Positions 52,239 to 60,562 of a DNA stretch of 64,000 nt are shown in pieces. This DNA is from Calothrix membranacea FACHB-236 (GTDB lineage Bacteria > Cyanobacteriota > Cyanobacteriia > Cyanobacteriales > Nostocaceae): positions 62,001 through 126,000 of the forward strand of contig NZ_JACJPX010000004.1 of assembly GCF_014696315.1 (NCBI RefSeq), read 5' to 3'. Below the pieces are notes generated by a model. It made no database searches and was not told where the DNA came from. It was given only the letters and a program-made list of their open reading frames with translations. A program made the translations under genes and the position numbers. Position 1 is the stretch's first letter. The number at the start of each line of letters is the position of its first letter.

Positions 52239-52433
52239 ATGAGTACTTTGCCAGAAATTGAAGCCGCTATCAAACAATTACCAGAAAATGATATTCGTCA
52301 ACTAGCTGCTTGGCTGGAAGAATATTTAGAACAAATGTGGGATAAACAAATCGAAACTGATTTGGTATCGGGAAAATTAGATAAATTAATAGCCAAAGTT
52401 GAAGCCGATATTGCAGCAAACAGAGCATTATAA
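52239..52433 (+). CDS. Orphan antitoxin-like small protein
   Basis: 64 residues: 'MSTLPEIEAAIKQLPENDIR', 'QLAAWLEEYLEQMWDKQIET', then 'LVSGKLDKLIAKVEADIAANRAL'. This is the usual form of short cyanobacterial antitoxins placed before RelE/ParE-type toxins. No toxin follows: 52434-52525 is a palindromic repeat and the next gene is on the other strand. It may be a remnant of a toxin-antitoxin pair. Confidence 0.65.
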   Translation: MSTLPEIEAAIKQLPENDIRQLAAWLEEYLEQMWDKQIETDLVSGKLDKLIAKVEADIAANRAL

Positions 52434-52435
52434 CT

Positions 52436-52499
52436 GTAGGGGCACGGCATCCATAATCTTGTGATACAGACAATAATATTACTGGTGCCGTGCCCTTAC
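52436..52499. repeat. 64-bp element with 14-bp terminal inverted repeats
   Basis: GTAGGGGCACGGCA at one end and TGCCGTGCCCTTAC at the other (13 of 14 complementary). GGGGCACGGCA..TGCCGTGCCCC elements are dispersed in many Nostocales genomes. It stands where the toxin of the orphan antitoxin would be expected. Confidence 0.8.
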
Positions 52500-52525
52500 T
52501 ACCAACAATTGGGTTATGGTGATGC

Positions 52526-55300
52526 CTAAATATTCGCTTGCTGGCGTTGATAAAGTGACCAGTACAATCCCTTTTGCTGCAACAATTGCGGATGGGTACC
52601 ACGTTCTGCAATTACCCCTTGTTCCATCACCAAAATCAAATCCGCACGTTTGAGGGGGGCGAATCGATGAGCGATCAGAAACACAGTGCGGTTGGCGGAA
52701 ATTTTTTGCAGGTTTTGCAGTACTTGCTGTTCGGTTTCGCTATCTAAGGCGCTGGTGGCTTCATCCAAAATTAAAATCGGTGCTGAGGAAAGGAACAACC
52801 GCGCTAAGGCTATGCGTTGTCTCTGTCCCCCCGATAAGGCTGTACCCCGTTCGCCCACGTTGGTTTCGTAACCGTAGGGTAACTGACTGATGAAATCATG
52901 GGCGACGGCTAGCCTAGCAGCTTCTACTACTTGCTCGGCGGTAATATCGGGGTTACCAAGGGTGATATTTTCTAAGATAGAACCGTTAAATAAAAAGTCT
53001 TCTTGTAAAACAACACCAATTTGTTGCCGCAGTGAAGCTAAATCAGCACTTTTGATATCAAAACCATCAATTAAAATGCGTCCTGATTCAATTGAATATA
53101 GGCGTTGCAATAATTTTGAAAGGGTACTTTTACCAGAACCGCTACGCCCAACAATACCGACAAATTGTCCTGGTTCCACATTAAAAGAAATGCCGCGTAA
53201 TACTGGTTCTGTACTAGCTTGATAACGGAAAAATACTTGCTCAAAAGTGATTTGTCCGTTGAGTGCTGGTAATACTAAGCCCGTCCCTGGTTCTGCTTCG
53301 GGGGCAACGTTGAGAATATCACCAATTCTGTCAACAGAAAGCAGAACTTGTTGCAAATTCTGCCACAACTGCACTAATCGTAAAAGTGGCCCGGTGACTC
53401 TTCCTGATAACATTTGAAAAGCTACAAGTTGACCAATGGTGAGTTTTTGGTCAATGACTAATTTCGCTCCAAACCAGAGAATTAATAAGGTAGATAAATT
53501 GGTGAGAAAGTCACCCAAATTGCTGCTGATGTTAGAGGTAGTAGAGGCTTTAAAACTGGTGCGAATGAAGCGCGCAAATAAACCTTCCCAGCGATCGCGG
53601 GCTACTGGTTCGGCTGCATGGGCTTTAACTGAATGTATCCCGGTAACTGTTTCTACCAAAAACGATTGACTATCAGCGCTGCGGTTAAAGGTTTCATTCA
53701 GCCAACCCCGCAAAATTGGTGTCGCCACGATGGTTAATGTGGCAAATAATGGCAATACTGCCAAAGCCACAAAGGTGAGGGGAATATTGTAATAGAACAT
53801 CAATGCTAAATAAACCACAGCAAAGATGCTATCCAAAATCACCGTTAAGGCTGTACCTGTGAGAAACTGACGAATTTGTTCGAGTTCTTGAACTCTGGCT
53901 ACTGTGTCCCCGACGCGCCGCGATTCAAAATAAGCTAAAGGCAAGCGCATTAAGTGACGAAATAACTGCGCTGATAAACTTAAATCTAAACGTCGGGCTG
54001 TATGGGTGAAGATAAATAAACGCAGTATGCCGAGTACAGCTTCAAATATTGCTACCAATAAAAGTGCGATCGCCATGACATCGAGAGTTGGTAAACTCTC
54101 TTGCACCATGACTTTATCAATCACAACTTGGGTAATTAGCGGTGTTGTTAACCCCAACAGCTGCAATGTTAAAGACGCGAGTAAAACTTCGCCTAATAAT
54201 CCCCGATATTTCCAAACTGCGGGAGTAAACCAACTCAGGTTAAATGTTTCTTGCTGGGAGATCAGTTCTACTGTCCACATTTGCCCATCCCAAGCTGCTT
54301 CTACCACAGATTGGGGGAGACTTTCACAAGTGCGATCGCTATTGAGGGGATTAGCAATAATTAAGCGATCAGCTTTGACTCCATAGGCTACCACCCAGCT
54401 AGGGCTTTCTTGTGCGCCAGAATTCCACTGTATCAAAGCCGGAAATGACAAGGCGCGCAAATCAGTCCAATTAATTTGCAATCGCTGCAACACCAACCCT
54501 AACTTTTCTGCTGCTTCCACAACATTTTTCGGGCGTTGTCCCCGCAGTTGGCGTTGTACCCATTCCAGCTTTACAGCATGATCCAAATGCTGCGCCACCA
54601 TCGTTAGACAAGCTGCGGCTGTATTCCAGCTAGCGACGAATGGATAGTTATAGGTGGGGATTAGGGATTGGGGACTGGGGACTGGGGAACTCGGGGCCCC
54701 CTCTGGGGATAAGGGGTAATGGGGATTGGGGATTGGGGATTGGGGATTGGGGATTGGGGATTGGGAACTAGGGATTGAGGAAGTGATAATTTCCCCTTCC
54801 CCCTGCTCCCTGCTCCCCTGCTCCCCTGCTTCCCTGCTCCCTGCTCCCTGCTCCTCTACTACGCCTTGAAAGAAGCTTTCCATTTGTGGTGTAGAAACAT
54901 CTTTCCATAAGGCTGTTTCCCAACAGACTACAATGACTTCTTTACTAGCAGCTACAGCTTTGCACTCTACAGCTAAATTTTGTAAGTCACCAAACCAATC
55001 ACCTGCTTGCAAAGCAGCTAATGGCTTGCCAATTCCTTCTTCACGCAAGCGAACTTTACCAGTAACAAGAAAAAACTGATAACCTCCAATAGTATTTGAC
55101 CAAATTTTTTCACCAAGACGATAGCGACGAATTTCTGAGTGATTTTGTAATCGAGTTTGTTGTTCAGGATTCAGCCAGCATAGAGGTGGTTGATTCCAGG
55201 GTACAGAAGCTAGCACGTTTATTCGTAAAGATTGATTATCCAGAAGTTTTATTTCACTTGTAATTTGACTGTCAGCTTTTGAATTTTCTCTGCTAGCCAT
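52526..55300 (-). CDS. Type I secretion ABC transporter with cNMP-binding-like and C39-like domains
   Basis: 924 residues. Order: cyclic-nucleotide-binding-like domain (about 35-145, 'YRLGEKIWSNTIGGYQFFLV', 'ALQAGDWFGDL'), a repeat-coded linker (about 150-215), a C39-like domain (about 220-345), an ABC membrane domain of six helices (about 360-650), and an ATPase with Walker A 'GIVGRSGSGKSTLSK', signature 'LSGGQRQRIAL' and Walker B 'ILILDEATSALD'. The C39-like domain lacks the catalytic Cys (NTAAACL where peptidases have DCGxACL) and the His, so it should bind and not cut its substrate, like HlyB. It overlaps the parvulin gene by 52 bases. No HlyD-type adaptor gene is nearby. Confidence 0.88.
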   Translation of the reverse strand: MASRENSKADSQITSEIKLLDNQSLRINVLASVPWNQPPLCWLNPEQQTRLQNHSEIRRYRLGEKIWSNTIGGYQFFLVTGKVRLREEGIGKPLAALQAGDWFGDLQNLAVECKAVAASKEVIVVCWETALWKDVSTPQMESFFQGVVEEQGAGSREAGEQGSREQGEGEIITSSIPSSQSPIPNPQSPIPNPHYPLSPEGAPSSPVPSPQSLIPTYNYPFVASWNTAAACLTMVAQHLDHAVKLEWVQRQLRGQRPKNVVEAAEKLGLVLQRLQINWTDLRALSFPALIQWNSGAQESPSWVVAYGVKADRLIIANPLNSDRTCESLPQSVVEAAWDGQMWTVELISQQETFNLSWFTPAVWKYRGLLGEVLLASLTLQLLGLTTPLITQVVIDKVMVQESLPTLDVMAIALLLVAIFEAVLGILRLFIFTHTARRLDLSLSAQLFRHLMRLPLAYFESRRVGDTVARVQELEQIRQFLTGTALTVILDSIFAVVYLALMFYYNIPLTFVALAVLPLFATLTIVATPILRGWLNETFNRSADSQSFLVETVTGIHSVKAHAAEPVARDRWEGLFARFIRTSFKASTTSNISSNLGDFLTNLSTLLILWFGAKLVIDQKLTIGQLVAFQMLSGRVTGPLLRLVQLWQNLQQVLLSVDRIGDILNVAPEAEPGTGLVLPALNGQITFEQVFFRYQASTEPVLRGISFNVEPGQFVGIVGRSGSGKSTLSKLLQRLYSIESGRILIDGFDIKSADLASLRQQIGVVLQEDFLFNGSILENITLGNPDITAEQVVEAARLAVAHDFISQLPYGYETNVGERGTALSGGQRQRIALARLFLSSAPILILDEATSALDSETEQQVLQNLQKISANRTVFLIAHRFAPLKRADLILVMEQGVIAERGTHPQLLQQKGLYWSLYQRQQANI
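54655..54862. repeat. Heptamer and CT-rich repeats inside the ABC transporter gene
   Basis: GGGGATT heptamers at 54658-54690 and 54720-54775, the composite piece at 54683-54731 (inverted copy at 39562) and CCCTGCTCCCTGCTCC repeats at 54798-54855. All remain in frame and code for the linker SPIPNPQSPIPNP and for EQGAGSREAGEQGSREQ. The plus strand has a G-quadruplex motif. Confidence 0.92.
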
Positions 55301-56007
55301 TTTTCAAACAACTCATTTTGTAGTGCTTGCTTTAGTTGAGTATCTTCTAAAGAGGCTGGCAGAAATTGTTCTAATCGAAACAAACCATAACGTCCTTCTA
55401 GTTCTATTGGCCCAATCAATTCTCCGGGAACTGCTGCATCAATTGCGGCTCTGATTTTATCTGGCAATGTTCCCCGACTAATTGGCCCCATCATGCCGTT
55501 AACAATGCGATCTTCTGCTAATGAATATTCTTTAGCTAGTTGCTCAAAACTACCTCCTTCTTCAATTTGAGTTAGTAGTTCTTCGCAAAGCTCGCGATTA
55601 TCAACAAAAATCCTCGATAGTACCACCCGATCTAAATAAATTTTTCGCTCAATGAAATACTCTGGTAGTTTCGGTTCTGTAACTAAAGCTTTCAGTTTTT
55701 CTAACTTAAAGTTGTAGGCAGCTGATGCATGAAAGGTTGCGTAATCTGTGCCATTTTTCTTTAACCATTCTTGAAAAATTTGGGGGTCTGTGAGTTGATT
55801 TTTGAGACGAAAATCAATAATTGTCTGTTCAGTTAAAGCTGGATTGATATCAATATCGTCTCTGGTATTGATTTCTTGTTCAATCACGTACTGGCGAATA
55901 ATATCGCCAATAAACTGCGACAATTTGCCGGAGGCTTGGAGATATTTTACTGCTTGTTCAATAGAAATAGATTGCCGATCAACAGTTAAAAATGATAAAG
56001 ATTCCAT
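55249..56007 (-). CDS. Parvulin-type peptidyl-prolyl isomerase (SurA/PrsA-like)
   Basis: 252 residues. N-terminal helical chaperone-like part ('SISIEQAVKYLQASGKLSQFIGD', 'RQYVIEQEI'), then a rotamase domain (about 128-225): 'VVLSRIFVDNRELCEELLTQI', 'GGSFEQLAKEYSLAEDRIVN', 'GPISRGTLPDKIRAAIDAAV', 'GPIELEGRYGLFRLEQFLP'. No signal peptide is seen, so it is cytoplasmic. Its 3' end overlaps the transporter gene by 52 bases, implying coupled translation. It may keep the exported protein unfolded for secretion. Confidence 0.83.
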   Translation of the reverse strand: MESLSFLTVDRQSISIEQAVKYLQASGKLSQFIGDIIRQYVIEQEINTRDDIDINPALTEQTIIDFRLKNQLTDPQIFQEWLKKNGTDYATFHASAAYNFKLEKLKALVTEPKLPEYFIERKIYLDRVVLSRIFVDNRELCEELLTQIEEGGSFEQLAKEYSLAEDRIVNGMMGPISRGTLPDKIRAAIDAAVPGELIGPIELEGRYGLFRLEQFLPASLEDTQLKQALQNELFEKWLAEKIQKLTVKLQVK

Positions 56008-56234
56008 AAAGCAATCCTGGGAGAAAAAATTAATTTTTTTATACTCTTACAACCCGAATTATCTATAAATAGCCATATAATTAGTTATTCAAATAAATAT
56101 TGTTAACTTATAAACAAAAACAATTTAGTAAATCATTTTGGTTAATTTCTAATAGTTTTCTAGTAGAAAGGAATTGCTAGATTTAGCTTTTACCTATCTA
56201 CGAATCATCTATATATTGAGATTTCGCCAGAGAA

Positions 56235-57029
56235 TTAAGCCATTGCACTAACCCAGGTAAAGGCTATTAACATAGCAGCGATCGCACCAATCAAGGTATT
56301 GATAATATTCACCAATTCATTGGTGAGCCAAGTATATTGAGATTGCAGCGTTGCGCCAATGACGCTTTCTAAACTGGTAGCAATCAAAGCTGCGATCGCA
56401 CACCAAACTACACCTGCAAAATCTATTAAACCGACACCCCAACCCACAAAGGCGATCGCAATGGAAGCCACAACCCCAGCTAAGGTTCCTTCTAAACTCA
56501 CTGCGCCTTCTGTTCCGCGAGGTACTGGTTGCAATGTGGTAATCAAAAAGGTTCGTTTACCATATGCTTTACCCACCTCACTCGCACAAGTGTCAGAAAG
56601 TTTGGTACTAAAACTCGCCACATAGCCCAAAACCAGTAGATATTTGAGATTAACGACTACAGACTGGGGAAGAGAAAATAATCCTGCATTTAACGTTCCG
56701 ATTCCTAAAGCACACAGCGCCGCAATCAACGCCGAACCCCAGACATTTTCCGGGCCTCTAGCCCCAGAACGCTTTTCTGCAATACCTTCAGCTTCCTTTT
56801 GGGCTATCCCAATGCGCGTTACCCCAGAACCTACTAAAAAATAGAACGCTACTACTAGATACCCTTGCCAACCTAATGTTCCCCAAATAATTACGCCTAA
56901 TACCCAGGCGTGGAATATTCCTGCTGGAGTCAGCAGCTTTTTGGGAGCAATCCAAACTAAAGCCAACAAAATGGCATTCAATCCGACTCCCACCAACCAA
57001 GGATTCGCAGAATCAAAGAAAGAGAGCAT
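56235..57029 (-). CDS. DUF92/TIGR00297 membrane protein, phytyl-phosphate kinase (VTE6) homologue
   Basis: 264 residues with about seven membrane helices. 'KKLLTPAGIFHAWVLGVIIWGTLGW', 'YFLVGSGVTRIGIAQKEAEGIAEK', 'RSGARGPENVWGSALIAALCA', 'ASFSTKLSDTCASEVGKAYGKR' and 'PVPRGTEGAVSLEGTLAG' are the conserved DUF92 motifs. The plant homologue VTE6 phosphorylates phytyl-phosphate to phytyl-diphosphate for tocopherol and phylloquinone, recycling phytol from chlorophyll. The same role is likely here and is known for cyanobacterial homologues. Confidence 0.88.
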   Translation of the reverse strand: MLSFFDSANPWLVGVGLNAILLALVWIAPKKLLTPAGIFHAWVLGVIIWGTLGWQGYLVVAFYFLVGSGVTRIGIAQKEAEGIAEKRSGARGPENVWGSALIAALCALGIGTLNAGLFSLPQSVVVNLKYLLVLGYVASFSTKLSDTCASEVGKAYGKRTFLITTLQPVPRGTEGAVSLEGTLAGVVASIAIAFVGWGVGLIDFAGVVWCAIAALIATSLESVIGATLQSQYTWLTNELVNIINTLIGAIAAMLIAFTWVSAMA

Positions 57030-57360
57030 TAGCGATATATGACAATTAGTGTGGCCTGAATATCAACAGAATAGCGAATTTCTCACTTTGCTGCTGGATT
57101 GTTTCCACCCTATGATCCAAGAATTACAGATATTCCCTCGTCTTTCCGGATAAAGAGAGTGATTCACAATATTAATTTTGATAAATAAATCATTTCCAAG
57201 TCAGGATTTCAGCCCTTATTTTCAGCACTTAGATTGCTGACTACGTACTAAAATTCACTTGTGATTTAGCTTTAGGTTGTTATTCAAACTGAGTATAATT
57301 AACAATTTAGAAATAAATTATATATAGTAATAACAACTACTAGTGTTCTAGGCAAACGCT
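57030..57360. other. Divergent intergenic region, no further feature seen
   Basis: AT-rich, about 330 bases between two divergent genes; presumably contains both promoters. I saw no repeat array, hairpin or RNA gene. Confidence 0.45.
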
Positions 57361-57792
57361 ATGAGCGTAACTTTATTTCATCTTGCTTTCCCTGTAACTA
57401 ATATTGCCGAAACCAAAGCATATTATGTTGATGGTTTAGGCTGTATTCCTGGGCGTGAAAATCCCCATGCTTTGATACTTAATTTATATGGTCATCAATT
57501 AGTAGCTCACGTTACTAAAGAACCATTAACACCACAACGAGGTATCTATCCTAGACATTTTGGGCTAGTTTTTACAGCCGAACAAGACTGGCAAGATTTA
57601 TTAGAAAAGGCACAAAAGCAAAAACTACTATTTAGGGAAGAACCGAAATATCGTTTTGTTGGTTTGCCTTTAGAGCATCGCACTTTCTTTTTAGAAGATC
57701 CCTTTCATAACTTAATGGAGTTTAAATATTACTGTCACCCAGAGGCGATTTTTGCAAGTTCTCAGTATACGCAAATTGGGGATAGGGTTTAA
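57361..57792 (+). CDS. VOC-family (glyoxalase/dioxygenase superfamily) protein
   Basis: 143 residues. 'LFHLAFPVTNIAETKAYYVDGLGC' with the first metal-ligand histidine, 'HQLVAHVTKEP', 'HFGLVF..EQDWQDLLEKA' and 'RTFFLEDPFHNLMEFKYYCHP' with the last glutamate. This is one vicinal-oxygen-chelate module pair. Substrate unknown. Its final 71 bases overlap the lipase-like gene on the other strand. Confidence 0.85.
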   Translation: MSVTLFHLAFPVTNIAETKAYYVDGLGCIPGRENPHALILNLYGHQLVAHVTKEPLTPQRGIYPRHFGLVFTAEQDWQDLLEKAQKQKLLFREEPKYRFVGLPLEHRTFFLEDPFHNLMEFKYYCHPEAIFASSQYTQIGDRV

Positions 57793-58396
57793 TTGGTTCT
57801 GTTAAGGTTTCTGCCACTACTTTTAAACACCTAGCATCAGTCAGCATCCAAGGATGTAAACCTACAGGTAATATTACCTCTCGTCCCACTGGCATTTGCG
57901 AACTCTTAGCTGGAACAATCATCAAATCATAAGGAGTCCAGATAGATGTAAAATTAATCGCCTCCAACATTGCTACATCAGAATTCAAATCATTGAGCAA
58001 AGCACTGTTGGGGCGCATTTGCACACAACCAGGTCGCAGAGAACCATAAGCAATCACAGTACCATGATGGGGCGAAGCAATTGTAATAAAACGCTGTACG
58101 CGGTTAATTCCCCCAAGCCTTTGGATATAGTAACGGCTGACAATTCCTCCCATACTGAAAGCAACTAAATCTAGTGGTTGTTCTGGGGGAAATTCTTTAG
58201 CGACATAATCTGCTACCTGCTGTGCCAACTTATCTAAACCGACAGCACCATTATTAGGCACTAAATCTAAGGCATATACAGACCAACCTTGTTGTTTTAA
58301 ATATTTCCCCATGCGGTAAAAAACTGCACCTGTGTCATCAATACCATGTATTAACAACACTGGATTGCGCTGCTGGTTATTAGTATTTATATCCAT
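57722..58396 (-). CDS. Alpha/beta hydrolase, lipase-like
   Basis: 224 residues. 'NPVLLIHGIDDTGAVFYRMGKYL' with the oxyanion HG, the nucleophile elbow 'DLVAFSMGGIVSRYYIQ' (GxSxG variant AFSMGG), 'TIASPHHGTVIAYG', and a late histidine in 'VILPVGLHPWML'. This is the triacylglycerol-lipase type of the alpha/beta-hydrolase fold. No signal peptide is seen. The 3' end overlaps the convergent VOC gene by 71 bases; the last 20 or so codons are therefore fixed by both genes. Confidence 0.84.
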   Translation of the reverse strand: MDINTNNQQRNPVLLIHGIDDTGAVFYRMGKYLKQQGWSVYALDLVPNNGAVGLDKLAQQVADYVAKEFPPEQPLDLVAFSMGGIVSRYYIQRLGGINRVQRFITIASPHHGTVIAYGSLRPGCVQMRPNSALLNDLNSDVAMLEAINFTSIWTPYDLMIVPAKSSQMPVGREVILPVGLHPWMLTDARCLKVVAETLTEPIKPYPQFAYTENLQKSPLGDSNI

Positions 58397-58811
58397 ATTT
58401 TTGCTGAATTACTTCTGTAGAAAATCTAACTAGTCTGATTGATATTGGGAAACAGACTATGACACTCATTTCACTGGTTAACAGCCAGCGATCGCATTGG
58501 AATTACTAATGATATTGAACAAATAACAAAATGTTAATTTTTGTTACGCCAACTTTCAGAATCTTGCCCTCAGTTACAGTAAAATTTAATAATTAATTCT
58601 CGGTGTATGCATTGTATGCAGGCCGCAGGTGCTTACACAAATCAGTTGAAAACACTTGCCCTGTATTATTATTACAATGTTGATTAAGTACAAACCTATA
58701 TTGGTTGTCATCTGAAATCCGATGACGAAAAGTAAAAAATTGTAACATAATGTCGTAATTTTTAACAATTACGGTATGTATTCCAGATATAAAAGGCAGG
58801 GAGAGATTGTA
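58397..58811. other. Intergenic region, no gene seen
   Basis: About 415 AT-rich bases. A GC-richer piece 'GTATGCAGGCCGCAGGTGC' is at about 58614-58632. It is upstream of the gene at 58812 and should contain its promoter; a purine-rich AGGCAGGGAGAG is its likely ribosome-binding area. Confidence 0.45.
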
Positions 58812-59345
58812 ATGGATTTTATCAAAAAGTTGATTTCAGGTATTGTCAGTTTTATTACTGGACTATTACCAGGTAAAAATAAGAAAAGCAATGGTTACTA
58901 CTTGGAACTAGATGAATCCAAGGAAGCAAAGCCTATAGCTGCTGTTAAAGAAGCAGCTAAAGAAGTTGCAGATAATGCCAAAAAAGCAGCCGAAACAGTT
59001 GCAGATAATGCCAAAAAAGCAGCTGAAACAGTCACATCACAAGCTCCAGCACCATCATTGAATGGTACAAAAACTGCTGCATCGAAATCATCTAAGAATA
59101 AATCAGCTAAAGAACCAAAACCAGCTGATGTTGCACTAGTGCAGACTGCTGAAGGCTTGAAAATTGAACCTGGTAAAAATGACAAAGCTGCATCAGCCAA
59201 AGTAGTTAAGGAGCAACCAAAAGAAACCACCTTTGCACCTAAATATGTTGCTGCTGGTGCTGGAAGTAATAATGGCCGCCGTCGTCCAGGGGCTAATATG
59301 AGCGTTTATTTAGATATGGCACGTCAAGTAAAAACCCCTGGCTAA
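58812..59345 (+). CDS. Conserved cyanobacterial protein with amphipathic N-terminus, unknown function
   Basis: 177 residues from the ATG at 58812. The N-terminus 'MDFIKKLISGIVSFITGLLP' is an amphipathic helix that could attach to membranes. Next is 'YYLELDESKEAKPI', two perfect copies of the 11-residue AETVADNAKKA-type repeat in an Ala/Lys-rich helix, a disordered Lys/Ser/Pro-rich middle and a conserved end 'GRRRPGANMSVYLDMARQVK'. I have seen this architecture in other cyanobacteria, always without assigned function. Confidence 0.68.
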   Translation: MDFIKKLISGIVSFITGLLPGKNKKSNGYYLELDESKEAKPIAAVKEAAKEVADNAKKAAETVADNAKKAAETVTSQAPAPSLNGTKTAASKSSKNKSAKEPKPADVALVQTAEGLKIEPGKNDKAASAKVVKEQPKETTFAPKYVAAGAGSNNGRRRPGANMSVYLDMARQVKTPG

Positions 59346-59401
59346 ATAGATTTAGGCAGAGGGCTTTTTAGATTTTGAATCTTCAATCGAAAATTTAAAT
59401 T

Positions 59402-60478
59402 CTAAAATTCCCTAAAATGTGAAAAAACCAACCCACTATATAAATGAAATGCTGAGTCCCAATTAGTCTTATCCCTGCGAAATAGGAGAACGTAAGACTG
59501 AATGTTACTCAGCATTTCTGTTTGATCTAGAATTGTCTCAGCAAAGTGTGTAAAATCTGACCATACTTTGACTTGGGGGGTTTGCTGTCCCAGCCATTCT
59601 TGTAAAAGATTCCAATTAATTTTGATAGTATTTTGGCTAGGGTGAGTAGCGATTTCTAGCCCTTGTTGGAATTGATAGCTTTGATCGGAAAGCCGCAAAA
59701 TGCAACGCCTACTTGGTAGGTGTAAATCACAAAATTCGGCATAATCTTGGGTTTGAGTTTTGCGTTCTAGTTGACGTTGGGCGTTAACATCTACAACCTG
59801 TTCAAAAATTGGCAACATTCCCGAAACTCTAGCTTTGACTTCTGACCAGTTAAAAGTTAGAGAACCAAGTTGACTTGTTTGGTTACGGCAAACAACAGTA
59901 GCATTTGTTGCCGATTCAGAAAAATAATTGACTTGGAATACTTGAATCTGCTTAATTTCTGCAATCGTTACCCAAAAGCAGGGAATACCTGCTTTTTGTA
60001 ATTGTGTCCCGTAAAATTTCAGTTCTCCGATTTGTCCAGTGCGATATAACTTCCAACCGCGACTAGGTAAAGTTAACCTGGCAGTGTATGTGTCAATTTG
60101 CAATATTTGGGCAAATTTTGGGGCTGCTTCGGCTTTTAATTCGTTACTGAGAGGTTCTAAAACTAGTACACCTAGTTCAGTCTCGCTACGTTCTGTCGTC
60201 GCCTGAATAATAGCTCTTTGTCTAGCTTCTTGCTCAATTTCTTGTATTCGCTGCAAACCCTGACGCGCTTGCATCAAAATTTTACTATTAGTTGTACTTC
60301 GTAGTAGTTGCCGATAAATTTTTTCCGCATTCTCGTACTTTTTCGAGACTTCATGCAGCCGTCCTAAATAAAATTGCACCCAAGGATTTTCTGGTGATTC
60401 TTTTAACAGCTGTTGGAGTAATTTAGCTGCGGTGCTATAGTCTTTACGTTCAAAGGCCGTGGCAACTTGTTCAATCAT
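59402..60478 (-). CDS. TPR-containing protein of unknown function
   Basis: 358 residues from the ATG at 60476-60478; a GTG six codons upstream is possible. N-terminal TPRs (about 1-90: 'KDYSTAAKLLQQLLKESPEN', 'WVQFYLGRLHEVSKKYENAE', 'KIYRQLLRST'), then an alpha/beta region with 'TYTARLTLPSRGWKLYRTGQ' and 'IPCFWVTIAEIKQIQVFQV'. No signal peptide. Conserved in cyanobacteria as far as I can judge; function not known. Same strand as rsmE, 85 bases after it. Confidence 0.7.
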   Translation of the reverse strand: MIEQVATAFERKDYSTAAKLLQQLLKESPENPWVQFYLGRLHEVSKKYENAEKIYRQLLRSTTNSKILMQARQGLQRIQEIEQEARQRAIIQATTERSETELGVLVLEPLSNELKAEAAPKFAQILQIDTYTARLTLPSRGWKLYRTGQIGELKFYGTQLQKAGIPCFWVTIAEIKQIQVFQVNYFSESATNATVVCRNQTSQLGSLTFNWSEVKARVSGMLPIFEQVVDVNAQRQLERKTQTQDYAEFCDLHLPSRRCILRLSDQSYQFQQGLEIATHPSQNTIKINWNLLQEWLGQQTPQVKVWSDFTHFAETILDQTEMLSNIQSYVLLFRRDKTNWDSAFHLYSGLVFSHFREF

Positions 60479-60562
60479 CACTTTGTTTACATCCACGCGA
60501 AAAGAATGTCTCGCGCCTACCCTGCGGTAACGGCTGGGCTAAATGCATGAGATATACATCAT

